Position numbers and translations under genes: made by a program. DNA of 64,000 bases from Streptomyces sp. NBC_01016. GTDB taxonomy: Bacteria; Actinomycetota; Actinomycetes; Streptomycetales; Streptomycetaceae. The notes below the pieces were generated by a model that made no database searches, was not told the origin of the DNA, and saw only the letters and a list, made by a program, of their open reading frames with translations. Shown piece after piece: positions 1 through 9,150 of the stretch. The stretch spans positions 3,658,001-3,722,000 of the forward strand of contig NZ_JAPEOQ010000002.1 in the NCBI RefSeq assembly GCF_026341035.1, given 5' to 3'. Within the stretch, counting starts at the first letter, position 1, and every line of letters starts with the position of its first letter.

Positions 1-363
1 GATGGCGTACGCGGCGAGCGAGCTGAGCGCCAGCGTGCCGAGGACCGAGGCCGCGGCCACCGCCACGGAGATCGAGAACGAGACGGGGAAGCGCGTGATG
101 CGCCAGGCATCGGCGAAGTTGCCCAGGTCGATGGGCCACGGCAGCGCGAAGGCATCACCGTCGGCCGCCTGCGATGAGGTCTTCAGGGACATCGCGACGG
201 CGACGTACAGCGGAATCAGGACCGCGAGCGAGGCGACCACGAGCAGGAGGGTGGCCGGCCGGTTGGTGGCGCCCTTGCCGCGGCGGCGGGCGCGGGCGGT
301 GGCCTGCCGCAGCGGTGGTGTGTGCCGTGTGGTGCGCTCGGACGGCGGGAGAGTGGTGGTCAT
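1..363 (-). CDS. Sugar ABC transporter permease, MalG type (partial)
   Basis: Inner-membrane permease of a carbohydrate ABC importer. Only the first 121 codons lie in the window. They show a basic Arg/Lys-rich cytoplasmic N-terminus, a first membrane segment near residues 43-62, and then a soluble loop and a second hydrophobic segment near 100-120. This is the usual start of MalG-type CUT1 permeases. The ATG overlaps the stop of the upstream permease gene by four bases (ATGA), so the two are translationally coupled and should form the heterodimeric channel. The binding-protein gene two genes upstream in the same direction and the LacI repressor beyond it complete the locus. No ATPase gene is visible; in Streptomyces such systems often share the MsiK ATPase. 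Confidence 0.85.
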   Translation of the reverse strand, partial: MTTTLPPSERTTRHTPPLRQATARARRRGKGATNRPATLLLVVASLAVLIPLYVAVAMSLKTSSQAADGDAFALPWPIDLGNFADAWRITRFPVSFSISVAVAAASVLGTLALSSLAAYAI

Positions 364-1280
364 GACAGCCGAAGCCCCCTTCCGCGGGTGGCCAGGAGTT
401 GCAGCAGGGACACCGCGACCGTGAGCACGAAGAAGATCGTGGCGTTGGACATCTGGTAGGCGTAGTCGCCGTCCGTGTAGCCGGTGAAGATCTTCATGGC
501 GACGCTGTGCGTCGCGGTGCCGGGCCCGCCGTCGGTGAGGCCCTTGATGACGTCGTAGGCGTTCAGATAGCCCTTGACGCCCAGGATCGTGTTGATGGTG
601 ACGTACCCGGACACCAGCGGCAGCGTGATGGACCGGAATCGGCGCCAGGCGGAGGCTCCGTCGATGGCGGCCGCCTCGTACAGCTCACCGGGGATCGCCA
701 GGAGACCGGCGATGTAGATGAGCAGCGCGCCCGGCAATGTCTGCCACGCGGAGACGATCATGATGGCGACCCAGGCGAGGCTGGGATTGCCCAGGATGCT
801 TTCCTCCAGCGGTCCGATCCCTAGCGAAGTGGCGATCGACGGAAGGGTGTTGGCGAAGAGGTAGCTGAAGACGTACGCGGCGACGATCCCGGAGATCATC
901 ATCGGGATGACGAAGACGCCCCGCAGCGCCGTCAGGAACCGGACCCGGCTCGTCAGCCCGATCGCCAGCGCCAGCGCGACGCTCTGCGCGAGGACCACGG
1001 TCACCAGGGCGAAGCCGAGGGTGAACTTGTACGACTCCCAGATGGCGGGGTCGGAGAGGAGAGCCACATAGTTCGTCAGGCCGGTGAACCGCCACTCGCC
1101 GAAGCCGACGTAGTCGGTGAAGCTGTAGAAGATGCCGACCAGGGCGGGTCCCAGGACAAGTCCCGTGAACAGTACGAGAGTCGGTAGCAGGAACCAGTAG
1201 TAGATGGGTTCGACCCGGCGCCGCGGTCGGGCGGACGGGGTGACGGACGCACCTCTTGGGAGGGGTGGAGGGACAGCCAT
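360..1280 (-). CDS. Sugar ABC transporter permease, MalF type
   Basis: Predicted 306-residue CUT1 sugar permease with six hydrophobic segments. The EAA loop is clear near residues 205-225 (YEAAAIDGASAWRRFRSITL), the contact point for the ATPase. The start is ATG with GGAG six bases upstream. It sits 8 bp after the binding-protein gene and overlaps the next permease by four bases, so all three belong to one operon running leftward. The likely cargo is an oligosaccharide or glycoside, inferred from the divergent GH2 glycosidase under the same operator. The exact sugar cannot be read from sequence. Confidence 0.9.
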   Translation of the reverse strand: MAVPPPLPRGASVTPSARPRRRVEPIYYWFLLPTLVLFTGLVLGPALVGIFYSFTDYVGFGEWRFTGLTNYVALLSDPAIWESYKFTLGFALVTVVLAQSVALALAIGLTSRVRFLTALRGVFVIPMMISGIVAAYVFSYLFANTLPSIATSLGIGPLEESILGNPSLAWVAIMIVSAWQTLPGALLIYIAGLLAIPGELYEAAAIDGASAWRRFRSITLPLVSGYVTINTILGVKGYLNAYDVIKGLTDGGPGTATHSVAMKIFTGYTDGDYAYQMSNATIFFVLTVAVSLLQLLATRGRGLRLS

Positions 1281-1288
1281 GAGATCTC

Positions 1289-2602
1289 CTACTTCGTGGA
1301 GGAGCGGATCGCCATCCGCCGCCAGTCGGCGTCGAGTTGCCGCAGCACCGCGTCGAAGTTCCCGGTCGCGATCGCGGTCTGGAGGTAGTTGCCCACGGGG
1401 ATCGACGCCGGGATGAAGGTGCCCGCACCGAGGTAGAAGGCGGCCGAGTCGACGTAGGGCTGCAGCCCGGACAGCCGCGGGTCCTTCGCCGCCGGCGCGT
1501 CCTTGGTGACTCCGTACGCGAGGTTGTCCCGGTTGTACGCGTCGATGATCTCGGGCCGCATCAGGAAGTCGACCAACTCCTTCGCCTCGTCAGGGTGTTC
1601 GGCCCCGGTCGGTATCCACAGCGCGAGGTCGATGTTCACGCGCGCCTTGCGGTCGGCGGCCCGCTCCGTGACGGGCAGCGGGAAGGTGCCGATGTCCAGG
1701 TGCGGATCGACCGCGGCGATCTGCGTCAGTGCCCAGGGGCCCTGCAGATACATGGCCGCGCGGCCCTTGCCGAAGGCGAGATTCCCGTCCGGGTACGAGC
1801 GGGTGGCGGCGTCCCGGTTGTAGAACTTCGCGACGGTACGGGCCCGGTCCATGGCCTCGGCGAAGTCCTTCTGGAACGAGACGGGCGAGGACGGGCCGAT
1901 GTCCGTGCCCTGCTCCTGGAGCTTGTGGAAGAAGGACGCGGTGTCGACGAGCCCGCCGGCGCAGTAGTCGAACAGGCCCTGCCAGACCGTCCATTCCTCC
2001 TTGCTCGTCGCGTAGATCGGTGTGACCTTCGCGGCCTCCAACTCCTTGCACACGTCGACGAATTCGGACCACGTCGTCGGCACCGGAAGGCGGTACTTCG
2101 CGAAGATCTTCTTGTTGTAGATGACTCCGGCGGCGGCCAGCGAGTACGGCAGCACGCTGGTTCGCCCCGGATACGTCGCGTACTGCTTGGCAAGCCGGGC
2201 GACGCTGCCGGTGATGCGGCGGGCCGAGGGCCGGTCCGACACGTCGGAGAGCACGCCGCGCTCGATGTACCGGGCCAGCTCCAGGTTGTTGTTGAAGCAG
2301 CCCACATCGGCGGGCTGGGCGCGGACGAACTGCGGCGCGATGGCGTCCGTCGTGTCGTGCACCACGCGCACCCCGGGCCGGCTTCGTTCGAACTTCCCCA
2401 GCACCTTGTCGAAGTAGGCGAGAACTTCCCGCTTCTGCAGATAGAAGCGCATGGTGGTCCGCGACTGCCCGGCCGCGTCGCCGCCGCAGCCGGTGAGCCC
2501 GAGGGCGCCGAGCGCGGCTCCGGCCCCGGCCGCGGCGACGAAGCCGCGCCGGCTCGGACCGCGGGCACCCCGGATCACGGCTCGCTCTGGTCCGATCGTC
2601 AC
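1289..2602 (-). CDS. Extracellular sugar-binding lipoprotein of ABC importer
   Basis: Predicted 437-residue solute-binding protein, family 1. The chosen GTG start has a perfect AGGAGG seven bases upstream (2610-2615). A longer reading from 2629 has no such site. The N-terminus carries a twin-arginine-like SRRGF followed by a hydrophobic stretch and the lipobox LTGC, so the mature protein is probably exported, lipidated on Cys and anchored outside. The body has typical SBP features: PYSLAAAGVIYNKKIF near residue 145 and GPWAL in the second lobe. It delivers sugar to the two downstream permeases. A LacI operator lies about 90 bp upstream. Confidence 0.9.
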   Translation of the reverse strand: MTIGPERAVIRGARGPSRRGFVAAAGAGAALGALGLTGCGGDAAGQSRTTMRFYLQKREVLAYFDKVLGKFERSRPGVRVVHDTTDAIAPQFVRAQPADVGCFNNNLELARYIERGVLSDVSDRPSARRITGSVARLAKQYATYPGRTSVLPYSLAAAGVIYNKKIFAKYRLPVPTTWSEFVDVCKELEAAKVTPIYATSKEEWTVWQGLFDYCAGGLVDTASFFHKLQEQGTDIGPSSPVSFQKDFAEAMDRARTVAKFYNRDAATRSYPDGNLAFGKGRAAMYLQGPWALTQIAAVDPHLDIGTFPLPVTERAADRKARVNIDLALWIPTGAEHPDEAKELVDFLMRPEIIDAYNRDNLAYGVTKDAPAAKDPRLSGLQPYVDSAAFYLGAGTFIPASIPVGNYLQTAIATGNFDAVLRQLDADWRRMAIRSSTK

Positions 2603-2691
2603 CTCGTCGCCTCCTGAGAGTGGTGTCACACACCTGGGGACGTGCGGGCCCCGAGGCGTGTGAGTTGAGTTACGAGCAGAGCGCGGCGAAC

Positions 2692-2705
2692 TTACAGCGC
2701 TGTAA
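2692..2705. promoter_or_regulatory. LacI-type operator 1
   Basis: Perfect 14-bp palindrome TTACAGCGCTGTAA between the divergent binding-protein and LacI genes. A near-identical sequence lies before the GH2 gene at 3884-3901. The central CG and the even-length symmetric form are standard for LacI/GalR repressors. It probably represses both the ABC operon and the lacI-like gene itself. Confidence 0.8.
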
Positions 2706-2823
2706 ATTTGGGTGTCAACAGGTAGTGTTCGGCGCGCAGTCGGCGGAGCGTCCCACCAGGCGCGGAACCCGCGTCAGTCCACATCCACGCGGCGGACACC
2801 GCGTCGGCCCACCAGGAGGCGAA

Positions 2824-3840
2824 GTGCCCAACGTCCGCCTGAGCGATGTCGCCCAGCACGCCGGCGTCTCGACGAAGACGGTCTCGAACGTCGTCCACGG
2901 CTATGTGCACGTACGAGAGAGCACGCGCGCCAAGGTCCAGCGCGCCATCGACGAGCTGGGCTACCGGCCCAACCTGCGCGGCCGCAACCTCGCCACAGGA
3001 CGCACCGGAATGATCGCGCTCGCCTTCCCCGACCTGCGCATCCCGTACTTCGCCGAGCTCGCCCACGTCCTGTCGCGGGCGGCGGGGGAGCGCGGATACC
3101 GGCTGCTGTTGGAGGAGTCGGGCGACGCCCCGGACGTCGAGCGCGCCATGCTGTCCGCGCAGGAGGCGGGCGTCGTCGACGGTGTGCTCCTGCAGCCGTC
3201 GTGGTTGAACTCCACGGAGATCGCCCAGCACCGCAGAGGGGTCCCGGTCGTCCTCCTGGGCGAGAGTGCGGCGCCGCTCACCCTCGACCACGTGCGGATC
3301 GACAACATCGGCGCGGCGGCGCAGGTCGTCGGGCATCTCGCCGCACTCGGGCGCCGCCGCATCGCCTACCTGTGCGCCGAGGAGTCGGCGCCGAGCGAGA
3401 CCTCGCGCCAGCGCCTCATCGGCTACCAACAGGGCCTGGAAGCCTGCGGACTTCCGGTCGACCCCTCCCTGATCGTCACCGGTCGGGTGGCCGACGCGCA
3501 CTCCGCCGCACGGACCCTCGGCGCCGCGCTCGACGACGGGATGGCGCCGGACGCCGTCTTCTGCCGCGACGACCTGGTCGCGCTCGGCGCGCTGCGGGCT
3601 CTCGGGGAGCGGGGGCTGCGGGTGCCTGAGGACGTCGCCGTCACGGGCTGGGACGACAGCAGGCTTGCGTCGGCGGTGCGGCCGAGCCTGACCTGCGTAC
3701 GGGCCGACGAGGTCGAACTGGCCCGGCGCGCGCTCGACTTGCTGATCGAGCGCATCGAGGGCTTCGACGGGCTCGGGCGGCACGAGTTCGTGGCGCACTC
3801 GCTGGTGGTCCGGGAGAGCGCGCCGGAGCCGACTGTCTGA
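2824..3840 (+). CDS. LacI/GalR family repressor
   Basis: Predicted 338-residue transcriptional repressor. Residues 1-55 form the LacI helix-turn-helix and hinge: VRLSDVAQHAGVSTKTVSNV, then the hinge YRPN. The rest is a periplasmic-binding-protein-like effector domain ending with the LacI signature VTGWDDS. The GTG start is chosen because AGGAGG sits four bases upstream and the HTH begins at once. The upstream extension to 2620 reads through the operator and is Arg/Gly-rich non-coding-like sequence. It lies between the divergent ABC operon and the co-directional GH2 gene, both preceded by the same palindrome, so it is the local repressor released by an imported sugar. Confidence 0.92.
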   Translation: MPNVRLSDVAQHAGVSTKTVSNVVHGYVHVRESTRAKVQRAIDELGYRPNLRGRNLATGRTGMIALAFPDLRIPYFAELAHVLSRAAGERGYRLLLEESGDAPDVERAMLSAQEAGVVDGVLLQPSWLNSTEIAQHRRGVPVVLLGESAAPLTLDHVRIDNIGAAAQVVGHLAALGRRRIAYLCAEESAPSETSRQRLIGYQQGLEACGLPVDPSLIVTGRVADAHSAARTLGAALDDGMAPDAVFCRDDLVALGALRALGERGLRVPEDVAVTGWDDSRLASAVRPSLTCVRADEVELARRALDLLIERIEGFDGLGRHEFVAHSLVVRESAPEPTV

Positions 3841-3883
3841 ACGGAGCGCGGGCCGAGGGCGGCCCGGCAGTTCTCCTGTTCTC

Positions 3884-3901
3884 ATTTACAGCGATGTAAA
3901 T
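3884..3901. promoter_or_regulatory. LacI-type operator 2
   Basis: ATTTACA and TGTAAAT are perfect inverted 7-bp arms around GCGA, directly upstream of the GH2 gene. The 14-bp core TTACAGCGATGTAA differs from operator 1 by a single base. The pair defines the LacI regulon of this locus. Confidence 0.8.
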
Positions 3902-4002
3902 CGATGCTGAGATGAGCGTCGAGAGCAGCCGGTTCGGCGGCGCGTGGACCGCGCCGCACCGTGCTCCTCGAACGCTGCCGTCACGACGACCCAGGAGAGT
4001 GC

Positions 4003-5826
4003 ATGGCCCAGGACCTGCCCCGCCCGGAGTATCCGCGCCCCGGCTTCGTCCGGACGGACTGGCTCAACCTCAACGGCCCGTGGCAGTTCGCCCGGGACCC
4101 CGGCGACAGCGGCCTCGAACGCGGCCTGGCCGACGCCGAGTTGCCTGACCGGATCACCGTCCCGTTCTGCCCGGAGTCGGAGCTGTCCGGCATCGGTGAC
4201 ACCGACTTCCACGCCGCCGTCTGGTACCGGCGCACCGTGCGGGTGCCCGCCGAGTGGGCCGGGCGCAGGGCCGTGCTGCACTTCGGGGCCGTGGACCACG
4301 ACGCGACGGTCTGGGTGAACGGACGGGAAGTGGCCCGGCACAGCGGCGGATTCACCTCGTTCAGCGCCGACCTGGGCGACGCGGTGCGGCCCGGCGAGGA
4401 CGCCACGATCGTGGTGCGGGCCAGGGACGAGTCCAAGGGCCCGCAGGCGCGCGGCAAGCAGTCCGACCGCTACGCCAACTACAGCTGCCTCTACACCCGT
4501 ACGACGGGCATCTGGCAGACGGTGTGGATGGAGCCGGTCGCCGACACGCACCTCGGCCGCCCTCGCATCACTCCCGACCTGGCCGCGGGCTGCTTCCACC
4601 TGGAACTGCCGCTGTCCGGGAGCCGCGCGGGCCACCGCGTCCGCGCCCGCCTCACCGACGCGCAGGGCACCGTGGCCGAGGCCTCGGTCGCCGCCCACCT
4701 CGACCTCGCGCCGCGCCTGGTGCTGGTCATCCCCGAGGACCGGCGCAGGAGTTGGTCGCCCGAGGACCCGCACCTGTACGAGATCCACCTCGACGTCGTC
4801 GACGCATCCGGCGCGGTCGTCGACTCGGCGGTGTGCACGGCGGGCCTGCGCTCGGTCACCGTCGACGGCAAGCGGGTGCTCCTCAACGGCGAACCGGTCT
4901 TCCAACGCCTCGTCCTCGACCAGGGCTACTACCCCGACGGCCTGATGACGGCCCCCGACGACGCGGCGCTCGTCCGCGACATCGAACTCTCCCTCGCCGC
5001 CGGGTTCAACGGGGCCCGCCTGCACCAGAAGGTCTTCGAGGAGCGCTTCCTGCACCACGCCGACCGCCTCGGCTACCTGGTGTGGGGCGAGTTCGGCGAC
5101 TGGGGCGCGAGCACGGGCCCCGTGAGCGAGGACAACCAGCAGCCCACCAGCGGCTTCGTGGCGCAGTGGCTGGAGGCCGTCGAGCGCGACTACAACCACC
5201 CGTCGATCATCGGCTGGTGCCCGCTCAACGAGACACGCCAGCGGCTCTCCGACCGCCGATCCGTCCTCGACGAGGTCACCCGGGCCATGTTCCTCGCCAC
5301 CAAGGCCGCCGACACCACCCGCCCCGTCCTCGACGCCTCCGGCTACGCACACCGCGTACCGGAGACGGACATCTACGACTCCCACTGCTACGAGCAGAAC
5401 CCGGAGGTCTTCGGGAAGCTGATGAGTGGCCTCGCCAAGGACGAGCCGTTCATCAACCCGCAGGACGAGGCGCCGGACGCCACTTGGTCCGTCCCGTACC
5501 GCGGACAGCCGTACTTCTGCAGCGAGTTCGGCGGTATCTGGTGGAACCCGGACGAGGCGGAGGCCGCGGGCGAGGACCGCGACGTCTCATGGGGCTACGG
5601 CCAACGCCCGCGCGACGAGGGGGAGTTCCAGCACCGCTTCGCCGGACTCACCGGCGTACTCCTGGACGACCCGGACATGTTCGGCTACTGCTACACGCAG
5701 CTCACCGACGTCTTCCAGGAGCAGAACGGCGTCTACCGCTTCGACCGCTCCGAGAAGCTGGACGTGGCGCGCGTGCGCGCGGCGCAGGTGCGGCCCGCCG
5801 CCATCGAGGGGGACGGGACGAACTGA
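4003..5826 (+). CDS. Glycoside hydrolase family 2 (beta-galactosidase/glucuronidase-like)
   Basis: Predicted 607-residue retaining beta-glycosidase. A jelly-roll sugar-binding domain covers about residues 15-175, an immunoglobulin-like domain 180-285, and a TIM barrel the rest. The general acid/base is read as Glu410 in GWCPLNE and the nucleophile as Glu508 in YFCSEFGG, the family 2 pair. There is no signal peptide, so the enzyme is cytoplasmic and would cleave glycosides brought in by the adjacent ABC importer. The ATG at 4003 has GGAGA four bases upstream; an upstream in-frame ATG at 3961 has no ribosome site. Family 2 contains several specificities and the natural substrate stays open. Confidence 0.88.
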   Translation: MAQDLPRPEYPRPGFVRTDWLNLNGPWQFARDPGDSGLERGLADAELPDRITVPFCPESELSGIGDTDFHAAVWYRRTVRVPAEWAGRRAVLHFGAVDHDATVWVNGREVARHSGGFTSFSADLGDAVRPGEDATIVVRARDESKGPQARGKQSDRYANYSCLYTRTTGIWQTVWMEPVADTHLGRPRITPDLAAGCFHLELPLSGSRAGHRVRARLTDAQGTVAEASVAAHLDLAPRLVLVIPEDRRRSWSPEDPHLYEIHLDVVDASGAVVDSAVCTAGLRSVTVDGKRVLLNGEPVFQRLVLDQGYYPDGLMTAPDDAALVRDIELSLAAGFNGARLHQKVFEERFLHHADRLGYLVWGEFGDWGASTGPVSEDNQQPTSGFVAQWLEAVERDYNHPSIIGWCPLNETRQRLSDRRSVLDEVTRAMFLATKAADTTRPVLDASGYAHRVPETDIYDSHCYEQNPEVFGKLMSGLAKDEPFINPQDEAPDATWSVPYRGQPYFCSEFGGIWWNPDEAEAAGEDRDVSWGYGQRPRDEGEFQHRFAGLTGVLLDDPDMFGYCYTQLTDVFQEQNGVYRFDRSEKLDVARVRAAQVRPAAIEGDGTN

Positions 5827-5834
5827 GGTCGAAG

Positions 5835-5868
5835 GCGGGCCCCGTACGCACGGGTGTGCGGGGCCCGC
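5835..5868. terminator. Rho-independent-like hairpin after GH2 gene
   Basis: GCGGGCCCCG (5835-5844) pairs with CGGGGCCCGC (5859-5868), and five further pairs, two of them wobble, extend the stem inward. It lies 9 bp after the GH2 stop codon. There is no U-tract, as is usual for Streptomyces terminators. Confidence 0.7.
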
Positions 5869-5985
5869 GATGCTCACGGGTGGCTTCACCCGCCGCGCGA
5901 CAGCGCCGGTGGCCTGGTCCGACGAAGCCGCCGCCTCGGCTGCCACCATGACCCAGGACGGACACACACGCCTGGAGGTCACCGC

Positions 5986-6375
5986 ATGCCGGCAAAACCC
6001 ATGCAGATCGCGGCCCTTGTCGTCGACGCCGAGGACCCCGAGCGGCTGGCCGCCTTCTGGTCCGAGCTGCTCGGGCGGCCGATCGAGACGCGTACGGGCC
6101 CGTACATCTGGCTGCGCCGGGAGGGCGGCCTGGTGTTCGGGTTCCAGCGGAATCCGCGGCCCACGCCCGGCAAGGTCCGTATGCACGTCGACCTGACCTC
6201 GCCCGACCTCGCCGCCGAGCAGCAGCGGGTCGAGGCGCTCGGTGGGCGGCGGCTCGAGGAGTACGACGAGGGCGGGTTCCTGGTGATGGCGGACCCGGAG
6301 GGCAACGAGTTCTGCATCCTGCCCGAAGGGTCCGTCGACATGGACGACGACGGGCGCGCCCACTACCTGGAGTGA
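5986..6375 (+). CDS. VOC (glyoxalase-like) domain protein
   Basis: Predicted 129-residue single-domain protein of the vicinal oxygen chelate superfamily, type Glyoxalase_6. It opens with IAALVVDAEDPERLAAFWSELL and ends with the pattern MADPEGNEFCIL, whose Glu is often a metal ligand in related enzymes. The ATG follows GGAGGT by six bases. In Streptomyces such proteins are often uncharacterised dioxygenase-like or resistance-like proteins, and no substrate can be assigned. It overlaps the convergent permease gene by 13 bp. Confidence 0.8.
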   Translation: MPAKPMQIAALVVDAEDPERLAAFWSELLGRPIETRTGPYIWLRREGGLVFGFQRNPRPTPGKVRMHVDLTSPDLAAEQQRVEALGGRRLEEYDEGGFLVMADPEGNEFCILPEGSVDMDDDGRAHYLE

Positions 6376-7853
6376 TCCGGCTCGCTGGAGTGGTCGACCG
6401 ACTCGCGGGCGGCCGGGACCGTCCCCTCCGGCGCCGTGCTGTCCGGCAGCGCCGCCGCCGTCTCGTACCGCCGGGCCCCGAACCGGTACACCACCACCAG
6501 CACCAAAAAGAACGGCAGGCCCGCCTTCCAGGAGTCGTCCAGGCCCTCGATGAACAGGGTGGAGACCAGGATCGCCGCGAGGGCGAGGGCCGCCGCGACG
6601 GTGGTGAAGGGGGCGCCGCGCAGCCGGGCCGGTGAGGCGGGCAGGCCGTGCCGGGTGCGGTGGCGGCGGAAGGCCAGGTGCGTGGCCAGGATGAGGATCC
6701 ACACCACCAGCGCGCCGAACACCGAGATACCGAAGAGCATGATGTACGCCGTGTCCTCGGAGTGCACCGAGAGGAGCGCGGCCGCGCCCAGGCCGATGCC
6801 GGATACGGCGAGCGCCCGGTGCGGGACGCCCCGCGTACCGACCCGCGCGAACAGTCGCGGCGCGTGCCGGTCCACCGCCAGGGAGTGGATCATGCGCGTT
6901 GCCAGGTACGTGTTGGCGTTGGCGCTGGAGAGGGCCGCGGTGAGGACGACGAAGTTCATGATGCCGGCCGCCGCCGGGATGCCCGCGACGTCGAAGAGCT
7001 GCACGAAGGGGCTCGCCGTGACGTCGCCGCCCTTCGCGGTGCGCGTCCACGGCACGACGGTGACGACGATCGCCATGGCCAGGACGTAGAACAGCGCGAG
7101 GCGGACGACCATCCGCCGGGCGGCACGGGGGATGTCCCGCACCGGGTTCTCGGACTCGGCCGCGGTCACCGCGATGATCTCGGTGCCGATGTAACTGAAG
7201 ATCACGAAGACGAAGGCGGTCGCGAGGCCGCTCATACCGTGTGGCAGCAGTCCGCCGTGGCCGGAGAGGTTCGAGGTGCCGACCGCCGGGTGGCCGGGCA
7301 GGCCGGGGAAGACGTACGCGCAGCCCAGCAGCACGAACACACCGATCGCGGTGATCTTGATGGTGGAGAACCAGTACTCCAGGCGGCCGAACACACCGAC
7401 GCTCAGCGCGTTCGCCGCGAGGAGCAGCAGCGAGAACGCCACCACCGGGAGCCAGAGCGGGAGTTCGGGCCACCAGAAACGCACGTAGATGCCGGCCGCG
7501 ATCACCTCGCCACCGATCGCGATCACCTGGATCGTCCAGTACGTCCAGCGGATCACGAACCCCGCGAGCGGGCCCAGATAGTGCCGCGCGATGCTGCCGA
7601 AGGAGCCGGTCGCCGGGTGCACGGACGTCATCTCGGCGAGCGCCCAGCCGATCACCAGGGCGATCAGCGCGCAGACCACATAGGCGATCACCGTGGCCGG
7701 GCCCGCGGCCGAGATGGCGAGACTCGAACCGAGGAACAGGCCGGTGCCGATGGCGCCGCCGAGCCCCATCATGCTGAGCTGACGCCCGGTCAGGGACCGC
7801 TTCAGGCCGTGGTCTTGCGGTGGTACCGGGTCGGTGCGCGGGTCGTCGGGCAT
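6363..7853 (-). CDS. Amino acid permease, APC superfamily (AAT type)
   Basis: Predicted 496-residue secondary transporter with about 12 membrane segments. The first segment carries the family signature GLGGAIGTGLFLGS near residues 31-44, which forms the broken helix that binds the substrate amino group. It would import an amino acid with protons. It is the last gene of a leftward group (XRE-cupin regulator, class V aminotransferase-like enzyme, permease), 42 bp after the PLP enzyme. The group therefore looks like uptake and breakdown of one amino-acid-like compound. Confidence 0.9.
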   Translation of the reverse strand: MPDDPRTDPVPPQDHGLKRSLTGRQLSMMGLGGAIGTGLFLGSSLAISAAGPATVIAYVVCALIALVIGWALAEMTSVHPATGSFGSIARHYLGPLAGFVIRWTYWTIQVIAIGGEVIAAGIYVRFWWPELPLWLPVVAFSLLLLAANALSVGVFGRLEYWFSTIKITAIGVFVLLGCAYVFPGLPGHPAVGTSNLSGHGGLLPHGMSGLATAFVFVIFSYIGTEIIAVTAAESENPVRDIPRAARRMVVRLALFYVLAMAIVVTVVPWTRTAKGGDVTASPFVQLFDVAGIPAAAGIMNFVVLTAALSSANANTYLATRMIHSLAVDRHAPRLFARVGTRGVPHRALAVSGIGLGAAALLSVHSEDTAYIMLFGISVFGALVVWILILATHLAFRRHRTRHGLPASPARLRGAPFTTVAAALALAAILVSTLFIEGLDDSWKAGLPFFLVLVVVYRFGARRYETAAALPDSTAPEGTVPAARESVDHSSEPDHSR

Positions 7854-7895
7854 GTCACTCGCTCCGTGGTGGGTGCGGTGTTCCTGGACGTGCGC

Positions 7896-9059
7896 CTACT
7901 TGGCGCGTATCTCGCCGAGCGCGGCGATCAGCGCGTCGACGTCGGAGAGGGTGTTGTAGTAGTGGAACGAGACGCGGAGCAGGGTGCCGCGCGGACTGGT
8001 GACGATGCGACGCTCGGCGAGAGCCCCGGCCAGCGCGTCCGGATCCGGGTCGGCGAACGCCACCTGCGGCCCGCGCAGTTCGGGGTCCGCGGGCGAGGCC
8101 AGTGTCTCGCCGGTCTCGGTGAGGCGCTGGTGGGCGTACGCGGTGAGTTCGCGGATGTGCGCCTCGACGTCCTTGCCGTCGAGCTCCGCCAGCGTGCGCA
8201 GACCGGCCGCGGCGGCGTACGCGGAAGGGATCGACGGCGTGCCGGTCTCGAAGCGTCGCGCGGTGTCGGGGAAGTCGAGCGCACGGGGATCGAAACCGAA
8301 GGGATCGACCCGCCCGAACCACCCGGTGAGCTGCGGCGCCACCTCGTCCCGCGCACCGCCCCGCACATACAGAAAGGCGATGCCTGGAACGCCCAGCAGA
8401 TACTTCAGCGCGCCGCACACCAGGTAGTCGCAGTCCAACTCCCGTACGTCGACGGGGAGTACGCCGAGCCCCTGGTACGCGTCGATGAACACGCGCGCGC
8501 CCGCGGCCCGCGCCGCCCGGATGGTGTCGGTGACCGGCAGCCGGACGCCGTTGCGGTACGACACCAGGGGGATGGAGACGAGATGGGTGGAGTCGTCGAT
8601 GGCGTCCGCGTACCCGGCGGCGGGGACGATCCCGTCCTCGTCCGGCACGTGTCGCACCTGCGCGCCCCGCCCGCCCTGCGCGAGCCACACGTGCGCGATG
8701 GACGGAAACTCCATGTCCGTCGTGACCAGGCCCGGACGGTGTGACCAGTCCAGAGTCGAAGCCACCTGGTACGCCCCCTCGGAGGCGCAGCTCACCACGG
8801 CGATCTCGTCCGTGGTGGCACCGATGTGCGCGGCGAACGCGGCGCGCGCGGCGTCGACCTGCACCATCCACTCGCCCCACGGCGCGCCGTGACTGCGCAT
8901 GGACCACTGGAAGTCCTGGAGCGCCGCCAGTACGTGCTCGGACGCCGCTCCCTGGCTGCAACTGGCCAGGTGGACCATGTCCTTGAGGGAGGGGAACCGG
9001 GCGCGGAAGCGTTCGGGTGTGTCCAGGGTGTCGATCGGCACGGGGCGACTCGCATTCAA
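7896..9059 (-). CDS. Class V aminotransferase / cysteine-desulfurase-fold PLP enzyme
   Basis: Predicted 387-residue fold-type I PLP enzyme of the class V family. The Schiff-base lysine is read as Lys219 in CGALKYLLG, with the cofactor Asp in FIDAYQ at about residue 193. The family holds cysteine desulfurases, kynureninase-like enzymes and isopenicillin-N-epimerase-like proteins, and a side reaction on the permease cargo is plausible. The 5' end is uncertain: the reading frame opens with TTG at 9059, with GTG at 9041 as an alternative, and neither has a good ribosome site. It lies between an XRE-cupin regulator and an amino-acid permease on the same strand. Confidence 0.82.
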   Translation of the reverse strand: MNASRPVPIDTLDTPERFRARFPSLKDMVHLASCSQGAASEHVLAALQDFQWSMRSHGAPWGEWMVQVDAARAAFAAHIGATTDEIAVVSCASEGAYQVASTLDWSHRPGLVTTDMEFPSIAHVWLAQGGRGAQVRHVPDEDGIVPAAGYADAIDDSTHLVSIPLVSYRNGVRLPVTDTIRAARAAGARVFIDAYQGLGVLPVDVRELDCDYLVCGALKYLLGVPGIAFLYVRGGARDEVAPQLTGWFGRVDPFGFDPRALDFPDTARRFETGTPSIPSAYAAAAGLRTLAELDGKDVEAHIRELTAYAHQRLTETGETLASPADPELRGPQVAFADPDPDALAGALAERRIVTSPRGTLLRVSFHYYNTLSDVDALIAALGEIRAK

Positions 9060-9150
9060 TCCCGGTGAACTTGTTCAGTGCGGGTGATCGAATCAGCCCG
9101 GTGCGTGCCGCGTCAATGGGTCTGCGGGCACCGGTACTTGGGCACCGGGG

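Noticed and set aside
3886..5385. 499-codon frame antisense to the GH2 gene
   Set aside because: Val/Gly/Arg-rich mirror of a clear family 2 glycosidase; a normal high-GC shadow.
6648..8744. 698-codon frame antisense to the permease and PLP-enzyme genes
   Set aside because: Runs across two real genes on the other strand, with Arg/Asp/Glu-rich composition and no domain.
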